Positions 1-7,391 of a DNA stretch of 13,199 bases are shown here, in pieces. Made by a program: the position numbers and the translations under genes. The notes beneath the pieces were generated by a model. The model was given only the letters and a program-made list of their open reading frames with translations, searched no databases and was not told the origin of the DNA. Source of the stretch: JABWAJ01 sp046153985 (lineage in GTDB: Bacteria; Bacteroidota; Bacteroidia; Chitinophagales; Saprospiraceae); contig JBJXFD010000423.1 in assembly GCA_046153985.1 (NCBI GenBank), forward strand, positions 1 through 13,199, written 5' to 3'. The stretch's first letter is position 1; each line of letters begins with the position of its first letter.

Positions 1-116
1 CGTTTCCTCCAGACCAATCGCACCTCCTTCAAGCTGATCGGCACCTTGGCTTGTGTGGCTCTTGCATCCACATAGGCTTTTAATTGTTTATATTTGCCGC
101 ACGCCTCGTGGCGCAC

Positions 117-159
117 CGGAGTTTCGCTGAGTTAGATGTAAAGACTCCGTGAAACTCCG
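117..159. repeat. Inverted repeat with CGGAGTTTC arms
   Basis: CGGAGTTTC at 117-125 is the exact reverse complement of GAAACTCCG at 151-159, with 25 bases between. The right arm lies in a near-tandem pair, ACTCCGTGAA followed by ACTCCGCGAA (144-163). Short CTCCG-containing runs of this kind recur between genes in many environmental bacterial genomes, so I read it as a dispersed intergenic repeat rather than a regulatory site. No T-run follows it, so it is not a normal terminator. Confidence 0.45.
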
Positions 160-211
160 CGAAATTTTAAACACGCCGAGGCTTTCCAGGCAATTGACAC
201 CCCACAACTTG

Positions 212-226
212 TCCCGATAATCGGGA
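212..226. repeat. 15-base palindrome (TCCCGAT-A-ATCGGGA)
   Basis: Two perfect 7-base arms flank one central A. It does not lie next to a recognisable promoter. Similar CCCGAT...ATCGGG palindromes are, from memory, common between genes in Bacteroidota. It could be a protein binding site or a remnant of a repeated element; the sequence alone does not decide. Confidence 0.45.
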
Positions 227-466
227 TGGCTTCTGATTCGCATGAGTCATTTCACACCCATCCCGGAATATCAACAAGGGGTGCTTTGGGACTATCCATA
301 CCGACACAGGGTCATCAAGCTTGAGGTTAGGGTAAATAAGCAGGTTGCCATCCATCTGGTAACCCATATTTCTTCCTCCAATGATTTTCGTCATTTCGCG
401 GCAGCTAAAGTTGGGCGAAATTTCAGTTTTAAAATCGTTCTAAGTAATCGTTTAAAGTATCTTTTT

Positions 467-913
467 ATGAAAAGCAAGCTCCCTGTATCCCGCATCATGA
501 CCCAAAGAATGGCATCCGTTAAACCAGAAGACAACCTGGAACACGTTCGGCAAATATTTGAAGGGCACGGCTTTCACCACATTCCGGTGGTGGAGGGCAG
601 CAAACTCACCGGCATTGTCAGCTATACGGATTACCTGCGTATTATCCGCGATCATTTCAGCAATTTGGAAGGCAAACCAGCCAGCGAAAAATTGCTTCAA
701 ACCCTGACCGTGAAAGACATGATGACCGAAAACCCGGTTTGCCTGAAACCTAACGACACGGTGGAAACTGCGCTGCGGGTTTTCCGGGAAAACCAATTCC
801 ATGCGCTGCCTGTGACCGATGAGCACGGAAAATTGCTCGGCATTCTGACGACCTATGATGTGATGAAGGTGTTTGAAGACAACCTGGCGCCGGAGCATTC
901 GTATTCGGAGTAG
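467..913 (+). CDS. Tandem CBS-domain protein
   Basis: This is a 148-residue soluble protein made almost entirely of two CBS domains. The first spans about residues 6-60 (motifs VSRIMT, HHIPVV, GIVSYTDYLR) and the second about 81-136 (VKDMMT, FHALPVTDEHGKLLGILTTYDVMK). CBS pairs form a Bateman module that usually binds adenine nucleotides such as AMP, ATP or SAM and signals energy state, often through a partner protein. No catalytic or membrane domain is attached here, so partner and ligand are unknown. I chose ATG 467 because the CBS pattern begins directly after it; the frame stays open back to 242, but that part has no CBS character. No Shine-Dalgarno sequence is visible, which is common in Bacteroidota. 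It is convergent with the next gene, with 27 bases between stops and no terminator visible. Confidence 0.9.
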   Translation: MKSKLPVSRIMTQRMASVKPEDNLEHVRQIFEGHGFHHIPVVEGSKLTGIVSYTDYLRIIRDHFSNLEGKPASEKLLQTLTVKDMMTENPVCLKPNDTVETALRVFRENQFHALPVTDEHGKLLGILTTYDVMKVFEDNLAPEHSYSE

Positions 914-940
914 GCTGGTATTCCCTTCCGGATGCGAGTA

Positions 941-2095
941 TCAAAGGCTACTGACGTTCCGCCAACTTTGAACGGTCACTTCATCTTTCCGAATTTGGGT
1001 GTCATCGCCTCCATAAATTAAGGTACTTGCCTGTCGTCCGGTCAGGGTTTGCCAAAATTGTATATTCTTAAACGAAATGCCGGACACAGTAGCCGTGCTT
1101 TTGATTTCAATCGGGTGCAAATAAATGCCTTCGTCAATGACTACATCCATCTCATTTCCAGTACTGTCTCTCCAAAAATAGAGATTGGATCTTTTGCCTT
1201 GATTGAACCTGTTTTTCAACAACTCTGAAACGATGAAGTTTTCAAAAATAGCTCCGCGATAGGGGTGTTGAAACAATTGCTCCGGGCTGGAAATTTGCAA
1301 CAGATAACAAGCAAGTCCTGTATCGTAGAAGTACAGTTTTGGCGTTTTGACAATCCGTTTATTGAAGTTTTGAAAATAAGGCGGCAGTAAGAACACATGG
1401 TAACCTGCTTGCAGTATCCCAATCCAGGCTTGTATAGTTTTAACATCCATGCCGATTTCATTGGCTAAATTGGAATAATTCAGCATTTGGCCAATCCTTC
1501 CCGCGCAAAGCGAGAGCATTTTTTCAAAAAGCAAAAGGTTGCTCACATTTTTGATTTGTCGCACATCCCTTTCAACATAGGTTCTTAAATAGGCGCCGAA
1601 CCAGTCATTGGGAGCAATCCTATCTGCTTGAACAGGAGGAAACCCACCTTTGAACATCACTGTATTCAAGTCATCAAGCGCATGGGGAATAGATTCCATT
1701 TCAGAAATGGAAAAAGGAAGCAGGTCTATATATGCAGCTCTGCCTGCCAGACTTTGTGTGATTTTTTCCTGCAACAGAAAATTATTGGAACCCGTTAGGA
1801 TGAACTTCCCTTTCTCTTCTGATTCATCTAAAATCTGCTGTAAATAGGAAAGCAGCTCTGGCGTTCGCTGTACTTCATCTAAAATTGCCCCATTTTGATA
1901 TTTCTTCAAAAAATTTCGGGGGTCTTCCAGCGCAAAATTTCGGGTATCGGGATTTTCAAGAGAGACGTAAGTTTTATCGGGAAAACAACTCATGGCTAAG
2001 GTGGTCTTGCCACTTTGTCTTGCTCCTATTATAGCAACAGCTTTAAAGGATTTGGCGAGACTTTTCACTTTTTCAGCAGCTATTCTTGGTATCAT
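941..2095 (-). CDS. AAA ATPase of the AAA_14/DUF4143 family
   Basis: This 384-residue protein has an N-terminal P-loop ATPase and a C-terminal DUF4143 domain. Walker A is GARQSGKT (24-31), Walker B is AILDEVQ (70-76), and a sensor-like FILTGSNN follows (98-105). DUF4143 occupies roughly residues 165-384. Its end holds a PD-(D/E)XK-like pattern: D317 after GNEM, then E330-I-K332. That recalls restriction-type nuclease folds, but activity is not established for the family as far as I know. Length and domain order are typical, and the frame is intact. These genes are widespread and patchy in bacteria and archaea, often in many copies, and their role is unclear; mobility and toxin-antitoxin-like functions have been suggested. 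A good -7 element lies 34 bases upstream of the ATG, with a palindrome between, so the gene probably has its own promoter. Confidence 0.9.
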   Translation of the reverse strand: MIPRIAAEKVKSLAKSFKAVAIIGARQSGKTTLAMSCFPDKTYVSLENPDTRNFALEDPRNFLKKYQNGAILDEVQRTPELLSYLQQILDESEEKGKFILTGSNNFLLQEKITQSLAGRAAYIDLLPFSISEMESIPHALDDLNTVMFKGGFPPVQADRIAPNDWFGAYLRTYVERDVRQIKNVSNLLLFEKMLSLCAGRIGQMLNYSNLANEIGMDVKTIQAWIGILQAGYHVFLLPPYFQNFNKRIVKTPKLYFYDTGLACYLLQISSPEQLFQHPYRGAIFENFIVSELLKNRFNQGKRSNLYFWRDSTGNEMDVVIDEGIYLHPIEIKSTATVSGISFKNIQFWQTLTGRQASTLIYGGDDTQIRKDEVTVQSWRNVSSL

Positions 2096-2107
2096 GCTTT
2101 GCAGATT

Positions 2108-2122
2108 TGGAATTCAATTCCA
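2108..2122. promoter_or_regulatory. Candidate operator palindrome (TGGAATT-C-AATTCCA)
   Basis: Two perfect 7-base arms flank one central base. The site lies between the -7 element at 2129-2136 and the ATG at 2095. On the minus strand it begins about where transcription should start, which is a classic place for a repressor to block initiation. No regulator gene is adjacent, apart from the unrecognised 150-residue protein upstream. Binding is inferred from symmetry and position only. Confidence 0.45.
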
Positions 2123-2128
2123 GATTTA

Positions 2129-2136
2129 CAAAGATA
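2129..2136 (-). promoter_or_regulatory. Bacteroidota -7 element for the DUF4143 gene
   Basis: Read on the minus strand the bases are TATCTTTG, an exact match to TAnnTTTG used by the primary sigma factor of Bacteroidota. The start codon is 34 bases downstream. No clear TTG is seen at the -33 position, so promoter strength is uncertain. Confidence 0.6.
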
Positions 2137-2158
2137 TAAGTTTTAATTGAGAACCATA

Positions 2159-2611
2159 CTACTCCGGCGTATCTTCATTTACCATGCCAGATTTAGTAAC
2201 TCCTGTACTATAGCCTTTTGCATCTTGCCAAGGCAGCAAACCTTTAAGCTGCTCTGGTGCAACCCCTTCAACCAACCAGGCCCGAATGATTTTTTCCAAA
2301 TCCGGCTTAACCGCATCTGATAATTCCAGCGATAGCACCAGCATGTCGTATTGGTTGTCCCACTTTTGCACACGGGCTTTGAGAAAAGGTTGTTCAGAAA
2401 CAGGTTCCAACTGGATAACCTGTAGAATGCGGTCGTTATACATGGTGCTAAAAATATGGTCGTCGTATATTTTCTCACCATTGCCGTAGACCTTTCTGAA
2501 ATAAGGTGCTGGTTGACTGCCTGTAACGGCCTTTAACAGCCTTTTGTAGAAAGCCTCGTTTAAGCTGTGGACTTTTTTGTCTTTATGAAAATCTCTATAT
2601 AAGTATTTCAT
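2159..2611 (-). CDS. Uncharacterised 150-residue protein
   Basis: I do not recognise this family. The protein is soluble, with no signal peptide or membrane segment. It starts MKYLYRDFHKDKK and is mixed charged/hydrophobic, with a likely helical stretch near residues 102-128 (KPDLEKIIRAWLVEGVAPEQLKG). The frame extends 15 codons further upstream, but only to a TTG at 2656. ATG 2611 is the better start, since the extra residues are atypical and it is the first ATG. A weak -7-like TAATCTTTG lies just before it. The gene is divergent from parC (186 bases between start codons) and lies 63 bases upstream of the DUF4143 gene on the same strand, so the two might be partly cotranscribed. Regular codon structure over 450 bases supports a real gene. 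Confidence 0.7.
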   Translation of the reverse strand: MKYLYRDFHKDKKVHSLNEAFYKRLLKAVTGSQPAPYFRKVYGNGEKIYDDHIFSTMYNDRILQVIQLEPVSEQPFLKARVQKWDNQYDMLVLSLELSDAVKPDLEKIIRAWLVEGVAPEQLKGLLPWQDAKGYSTGVTKSGMVNEDTPE

Positions 2612-2727
2612 AAAACAAAGATTAAACCAGATTTTGATCCGTAAATATACGACCAATTTTTATTGACGCGTATAGTTTGTTAAGATTTTTTTTACAAAAA
2701 ATGTATTGTTGCTTTTTTATAAACTTT

Positions 2728-2755
2728 TTGTTTTTAAAACTCTTTCCTATCTTTG
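2728..2755 (+). promoter_or_regulatory. Promoter of parC
   Basis: TTG at 2728-2730 (within TTTTTG) and TATCTTTG at 2748-2755 fit the Bacteroidota -33/-7 promoter with 17 bases between them. Transcription should start near 2762, giving a leader of about 36 bases before ATG 2798. A CAAAGG at 2791-2796 could act as a weak ribosome binding site. The -7 element covers the in-frame TTG at 2753, which therefore cannot be the start codon of a transcript from here. Confidence 0.7.
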
Positions 2756-2797
2756 TCGACTGCATCACAAACATTAAACAGCGTACGTCTCAAAGGC

Positions 2798-5452
2798 ATG
2801 GCAGACAAAAAACAAACACCACCAATAGAAAATAACGGCCAGGAAGGGCACAACATCATCAGTCTCAACGGCATGTACCAAGGCTACTTCCTGGACTACG
2901 CCTCTTATGTCATTCTGGAACGCGCCGTGCCGGCCATTGCCGACGGCCTCAAACCCGTACAACGCCGCATCCTGCACGCCATGAAAGACATGGACGACGG
3001 GCGCTACAACAAAGTGGCCAACATCATCGGGCAAACCATGCAGTTCCACCCCCACGGCGACGCCGCCATCGGCGACGCTTTGGTCAACCTCGGGCAGCGC
3101 GACCTGCTCATAGACTGCCAGGGAAACTGGGGCGACGTGCGCACCGGCGACAGCGCGGCAGCTTCGCGCTACATCGAGGCGCGCCTGACCAAATTTGCCC
3201 TCGAAATTGCCTTCAACGCCCAAACCACACAGTGGCAACTGTCTTACGACGGCCGCAACAAAGAACCCGTCGTGCTGCCCATGAAATTCCCGCTACTGCT
3301 GGCTCAGGGCGCAGACGGCATCGCAGTGGGGCTTTCCACCAAAATTCTGCCGCACAATTTTATCGAGCTGATCAAAGCTTCCATTAAAATCCTGCAAGGC
3401 AAAAAAGCCGAAATTTTTCCCGACTTCCAGACTGGCGGCTACATTGACGTCACAGAATACAACGCCGGGAAACGCGGCGGGAAAGTGAAAGTGCGCGCCA
3501 AAATTGAAGTGGTGGACAAAAAGCTGCTGGTGGTGCGCGATTTGCCTTACGGCGTCACCACGGGCACCCTCATTGACAGCATCGTCAAAGCAGCAGACAA
3601 GGGCAAAATCAAAATCAAAAAAGTCACCGACAATACCGCGCAGGAAGTAGAAGTGGCCATCGAACTGGCGCCCGGCGTTTCGCCCGACGTGACCATGGAT
3701 GCGCTCTATGCTTTCACCGATTGCGAAATCAGCATTTCGCCCAACGCTTGCGTGATCGTGGAAGACAAGCCGCATTTCCTGAGCGTGGACGATATCCTGG
3801 AGGTTTCTACCCACGGCACCAAAGAATTGCTGCGCCGGGAATTGGAAATTGAGAAAGCAGAACTCCAGGAAAAACTGCACTTTGCCAGCCTCGAAAAAAT
3901 CTTCATCGAAAAGCGCATCTACCGCGACATTGAAGAATGCGAAACCTGGGAAGCGGTGCTGACCACCATTGATAAAGGCTTGCGCAAATACGTGGCTGTC
4001 CCCGGCGAAAAAAGAAAACCTGCCGACACGCGTTTGCTTCTGTTGCGCGACATCACGGAAGAGGACATTGTGCGGTTGACGGAAATCAAAATCAAGCGGA
4101 TTTCCAAATTCAACAGCTTCCAGGCGGATGAACAGATCGCCAAATTGCAGGAAGAACTGCTCAAAACGCAGCACCACCTCGACAACCTCACCGATTATGC
4201 AATTGCCTATTTCGAGCGCCTGCTGAAGCAATACGGCAAAGGCCGCGAGCGCCGGACCATTGTGACCACTTTCGACGCCATTCAGGCTACGGAGGTCGTC
4301 GCCAACAACGCCAAATTGTACGTCAATCGCGAAGAAGGCTTCATCGGCTGGGGTCTGAAAAAAGATGAATTCGTATCCGATTGTTCGGACATTGACGACA
4401 TCATCGCTTTCCGCAAGGACGGCAAATTCCAGGTTTCGCGCATTGCCGAAAAGGTCTTCATCGGAAAAGACATCATCCACGTGGCGGTTTGTAAAAAAAA
4501 CGACGAGCGCACCACCTACAACTTGATTTATGCAGATGGCAAAACGGGCCGCTCAATGGCGAAGCGCTTCAACGTGACCGCCATCACCCGCGATAAGGAG
4601 TACGACCTGACGATGGGTTCTAAAAATTCCAGATTGCTGTATTTCACCGCCAATCCAAACGCGGAAGCAGAAGTGGTGACGGTCCACCTCACGCAAGGCA
4701 GCGCCGCCAAGAAAAAAATATTCGATTTTGAATTTGGGGAAATCGCCATCAAAGGGCGCGCCTCGCAGGGCAATATCCTGTCGCGTTACCCCATCCGGAA
4801 AATCGTGTTGAAAGAAGCCGGCAAATCCACCATCGGCGCCCAGCAATACTGGTGGGACGACGTGACCGGCAAGCTGAACACCGACAGCCGCGGCATCCTG
4901 ATGGGCGCATTCGACACCGGCGACACGCTGCTGGCGCTTTTTAAAGATGGTTCCTACGAAGTGGCAGAAGCCGACCTCGCCCGACGCTTCGATCCGAACG
5001 AAACCCTGCACCTGAGTAAATTTACGCCCGACTCGGTGATCACGGCAGTGTATTACGAAGGCGGCAAAGAATGGACCATGGTGAAGCGTTTCAAAGTGGA
5101 AACCAATTCACACAACCAGCGCTTCCCCTACCTGAGCGAGCACAAAAACACGAAATTGTTTTTTGCCACCGCCAAACCCGAACCGGTGGTGAGCTATACC
5201 ATCAAAGACAAAAACAAAACCCTGCAAGCTTCCGCTGCGCTGGAAGAAATTGTGGATGTGAAAGGCTGGAAAGCCATCGGCAACAAGCTGAGCGAGTTTA
5301 AGCTGACTTCGTGCAAATTGGTAGAATCACCTGAACCTGCGAAACCACCGGTAAAACCCGCTGCTGAAAAACCACCGCTGCCGGAAAAGCTGAACGCCGG
5401 CGACAGTGTGGATTTTGAGGTGACGGGGAACGGGCAGCAGAAGTTGTTTTAG
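2798..5452 (+). CDS. parC: DNA topoisomerase IV subunit A
   Basis: The DNA-cleaving subunit of topoisomerase IV, which with ParE unlinks daughter chromosomes using ATP. The 884-residue protein has the GyrA/ParC winged-helix and tower core: GLKPVQRRILHAM (50-62), HPHGDAAIGD (84-93) and SRYIEARL, where Y125 should be the catalytic tyrosine that attacks DNA. A beta-pinwheel C-terminal domain follows. It has only a degenerate GyrA box (KGRASQGN, 652-659) instead of QRRGGRKG, which argues for ParC rather than GyrA. The last 40 or so residues are a Pro/Lys-rich tail ending QQKLF. ATG 2798 is chosen over TTG 2753 because the promoter overlaps the TTG. The residue matching E. coli GyrA Ser83 is Ala89. 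ParE is not in this window. Gene name rests on the core motifs and the missing box; GyrA is the alternative. Confidence 0.93.
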   Translation: MADKKQTPPIENNGQEGHNIISLNGMYQGYFLDYASYVILERAVPAIADGLKPVQRRILHAMKDMDDGRYNKVANIIGQTMQFHPHGDAAIGDALVNLGQRDLLIDCQGNWGDVRTGDSAAASRYIEARLTKFALEIAFNAQTTQWQLSYDGRNKEPVVLPMKFPLLLAQGADGIAVGLSTKILPHNFIELIKASIKILQGKKAEIFPDFQTGGYIDVTEYNAGKRGGKVKVRAKIEVVDKKLLVVRDLPYGVTTGTLIDSIVKAADKGKIKIKKVTDNTAQEVEVAIELAPGVSPDVTMDALYAFTDCEISISPNACVIVEDKPHFLSVDDILEVSTHGTKELLRRELEIEKAELQEKLHFASLEKIFIEKRIYRDIEECETWEAVLTTIDKGLRKYVAVPGEKRKPADTRLLLLRDITEEDIVRLTEIKIKRISKFNSFQADEQIAKLQEELLKTQHHLDNLTDYAIAYFERLLKQYGKGRERRTIVTTFDAIQATEVVANNAKLYVNREEGFIGWGLKKDEFVSDCSDIDDIIAFRKDGKFQVSRIAEKVFIGKDIIHVAVCKKNDERTTYNLIYADGKTGRSMAKRFNVTAITRDKEYDLTMGSKNSRLLYFTANPNAEAEVVTVHLTQGSAAKKKIFDFEFGEIAIKGRASQGNILSRYPIRKIVLKEAGKSTIGAQQYWWDDVTGKLNTDSRGILMGAFDTGDTLLALFKDGSYEVAEADLARRFDPNETLHLSKFTPDSVITAVYYEGGKEWTMVKRFKVETNSHNQRFPYLSEHKNTKLFFATAKPEPVVSYTIKDKNKTLQASAALEEIVDVKGWKAIGNKLSEFKLTSCKLVESPEPAKPPVKPAAEKPPLPEKLNAGDSVDFEVTGNGQQKLF

Positions 5453-5461
5453 CCCCCTCCG

Positions 5462-5474
5462 CCCCCGAAGGGGG
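5462..5474. other. Short GC hairpin after parC
   Basis: CCCCC and GGGGG pair around a GAA triloop, starting 10 bases after the parC stop codon. No T-run follows, so it is not a standard Rho-independent terminator. It may still help protect or end the parC transcript. Confidence 0.4.
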
Positions 5475-5475
5475 A

Positions 5476-5588
5476 ACTGGTTATTGGTATACTGGTTATT
5501 TGTTATTAGTAGGTTAGGAACAGGACAGGGATACAGACCTGCAACGAACCATTCTCCACCAATAACAAATAACCATTAACAAATAACC
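5476..5588. repeat. Nested inverted repeats based on GGTTATT
   Basis: This lies between the convergent ends of parC and the PKD gene. ACTGGTTATT occurs twice in tandem (5476-5485, 5491-5500), and its complement occurs twice on the other side (AATAACC at 5568-5574 and 5582-5588). The inner arms are extended to a perfect 14-base match: 5494-5507 with 5561-5574. The loop contains two shorter matched pairs, GGTT/AACC (5512-5515, 5547-5550) and CAGG/CCTG (5526-5529, 5538-5541). The whole stretch could fold into one long hairpin in either transcript. It may be a two-way transcription end or a small repeated element. Confidence 0.6.
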
Positions 5589-5591
5589 ACT

Positions 5592-7370
5592 CTACTGCTT
5601 GACAAACTTCCGTGTAACGACCTCATTCTCAAATCTTATCTCAATTAGAAAAACGCCTTTCGGCAAATCAGAAACATCGAGTACGTTTATGCCAGCTACC
5701 GGATAGGTTCTTTTCAGTTGCCTGCCCGCGAGGTCGAAAATGGTCAGCATGCCTTCCCGGGTGTCTTCCGGCAGGAGGAGGTTTAATTCGTTGTGGGCTG
5801 GGTTGGGAAAAATGGCGACTTGGCTACCTGATTCCGGCTCCTCCGTTGCTACCGTACCAATCAGCAAGCTCCGGCATTCCGTATGTTCTCCATTCACATT
5901 ACTCACCGTGAGACAGACTTCATAAAGCCCATCCTCTGCATAGCTATGTGTTGGGTGCCGGTCGGTGCTGCCATTGCCATCGCCAAAATCCCAGAGCCAG
6001 GTTTCCGGCTCGCGGAAAGACAGATCGTGGAAAACGATGCTGCGGTAGTCCAGACTGTCCGCCGCATACCGGAAGCGCGCCACAGGCACATTATTGATGC
6101 CGAGCGTGTCGCAGGGGCTGCCATCAATGGGGCCGAGGCGGTAGTTGGGGAAGTTGGGTAAGGAGAAGCGATTATAGGTTGGCAGCCAAAAGCTATGCTG
6201 CTTTACCCCACAAGCTTCGCCTGGTTCGTCCGGGTTTTCGATGACGTGGAGCGAACGCACCCCATTGGTATTGTTGATGTAAATGCGGCCGTCGGGGGCC
6301 AATTGGCCGAGGTAGAAATGGGTGTTGAATGCCAAACTGTCAAAGCCAATGATTGGTTCCTGGTAGCCATCGTACAGGGCGACTGTTGTCTCTGAAGCTA
6401 AGATGTCTTCCGCCCAAAGATCGTACTGGTAAATGCGTTGGTAAGCAATGTAGTAAAGGTACCGGGAGTTGGGCGAAACAGCTACCCCGCCTGCGGCGTC
6501 AACATTAGAAAACTGCTTTTTGCGGTGATTGCTTACGGTACCCGTACACCGGTCAAAATCAAAAATATTAAGGTAATTTTCACCAAAATCAAAAAGGTTC
6601 AAATAAACAAAAAAGCGCCCGTCCGGTGAAAATACCGTTTGGCCTACTCCGTGCTTAAGGGGGCCTTCTTCGAGGATAATCGGCTCCAATACCCTAAATC
6701 CGGAGGGGTCTAACAAGATGGGGAATAGGCGGGGCGAATCGAATTCGGCGACCAATATCCACCAGTCGCGACCATTAGCGTGACGCACGGCCGTAAGTTT
6801 ACCTACATCTAAGGTATCCTCCAATATCAAGGTGTTTTTTTCAACCACCTCGCCCTTCCCATCCTGAAGTGCCATGTCAACTAAGGTATTGTAAACGTTG
6901 AAGCCACCGATGGTGGTCGTGCCACCAGGCGGGGTGAGCACTCTGCGTCCTGCAGTGATGATGCAGTATTTTTTCGGTACACCGGGCATAGGTAGAATTA
7001 TGACACCTTGTTCTATGGTAGAGCCCGGACTTCCTGAGCAACAAAACGGGGTGAGTAGATTGCCATTGACCATCGTATCGTGCTCAGCAGTAGCCACTGT
7101 TTTGCCATTCGTGTAAAATAGAAGATTACCAGCGTCGTCGCAGATGCTGGCATTTCCTCTGTGCATATCTAACGTACCGGATAATTGGGAAATGTGTGAT
7201 TGATAATCAGGAAAATAAATGACTGAAGCGCCATAAATATCATTAGGATCTTCCTCGGGGGGAGCTTCATTTGAATAGCCAAAAACCCAGAAAAAATCAC
7301 CTTTGTCCTGGGAAAACAGGGCGTTTGAAAAGCTCCAGAGCAGGAGTATAATGAGATATAAACGAGTCAT
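5592..7370 (-). CDS. T9SS-sorted PKD-domain surface protein
   Basis: A 592-residue exported protein. Residues 1-20 are a Sec signal peptide (hydrophobic run LYLIILLLW, likely cut near LFSQ). About 25-425 resembles a beta-propeller-like region seen in Lewinella-type proteins, with repeated phrases such as GRDWWILVAEFDS, VFSPDGRFFVYLN, VAVSPNSRYLYYIA and LAPDGRIYI. A PKD domain follows (about 428-506, core WDFGDG at 460-465). The last 75 residues are a type A sorting domain (IFPNPAHNELNL ... GVFLIEIRFENEVVTRKFVKQ), which directs passage through the T9SS and usually attachment to or release from the cell surface. No enzyme active site is recognised; binding or adhesion is a guess. Frame and length look intact. 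No TAnnTTTG is seen just upstream, so it may rely on read-through from the beta-helix gene. Confidence 0.85.
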   Translation of the reverse strand: MTRLYLIILLLWSFSNALFSQDKGDFFWVFGYSNEAPPEEDPNDIYGASVIYFPDYQSHISQLSGTLDMHRGNASICDDAGNLLFYTNGKTVATAEHDTMVNGNLLTPFCCSGSPGSTIEQGVIILPMPGVPKKYCIITAGRRVLTPPGGTTTIGGFNVYNTLVDMALQDGKGEVVEKNTLILEDTLDVGKLTAVRHANGRDWWILVAEFDSPRLFPILLDPSGFRVLEPIILEEGPLKHGVGQTVFSPDGRFFVYLNLFDFGENYLNIFDFDRCTGTVSNHRKKQFSNVDAAGGVAVSPNSRYLYYIAYQRIYQYDLWAEDILASETTVALYDGYQEPIIGFDSLAFNTHFYLGQLAPDGRIYINNTNGVRSLHVIENPDEPGEACGVKQHSFWLPTYNRFSLPNFPNYRLGPIDGSPCDTLGINNVPVARFRYAADSLDYRSIVFHDLSFREPETWLWDFGDGNGSTDRHPTHSYAEDGLYEVCLTVSNVNGEHTECRSLLIGTVATEEPESGSQVAIFPNPAHNELNLLLPEDTREGMLTIFDLAGRQLKRTYPVAGINVLDVSDLPKGVFLIEIRFENEVVTRKFVKQ

Positions 7371-7391
7371 AGGTGTCGGTGTTTAAAGACA

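Larger units (their letters stand above)
1..466. other. Region without a confident gene
   Basis: No reading frame here has recognisable protein features. A frame open from 242 leads into the CBS gene, but its first 75 residues look random and do not belong to that family. On the minus strand a 66-codon frame starts at ATG 367, with GGAGGAAG at 372-379 placed like a ribosome binding site, and ends at 167. It matches no family I know, so I do not call it. A second minus-strand frame is open from about 130 to the left edge and could be the start of something outside the window, but it lacks a convincing start. The stretch also holds two short inverted repeats (117-159 and 212-226). It may be intergenic DNA or the remains of a decayed gene. 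Confidence 0.5.

Noticed and set aside
167..367. 66-residue minus-strand frame with GGAGGAAG before its ATG
   Set aside because: The product matches no family I know and its last part reads through a palindrome and repeat-like sequence; too weak to call.
458..465. TATCTTTT as a -7 element for the CBS gene
   Set aside because: It ends one base before the ATG, so transcription would start inside the coding region and lose the conserved first residues.
242..466. N-terminal extension of the CBS protein
   Set aside because: The 75 extra residues have no CBS or signal character, and ATG 467 sits exactly before the domain.
941..2611. Two-gene defence or toxin-antitoxin system (150-residue protein plus DUF4143 ATPase)
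   Set aside because: The genes are 63 bases apart, the second has its own -7 element, and the first shows no toxin, antitoxin or DNA-binding feature I can identify.
2612..2656. Upstream TTG start for the 150-residue protein
   Set aside because: The added residues look atypical and ATG 2611 is a natural start.
3293..4480. Long minus-strand frame inside parC
   Set aside because: It is a shadow of the GC-biased third positions of parC, with a low-complexity Phe/Val-rich product.
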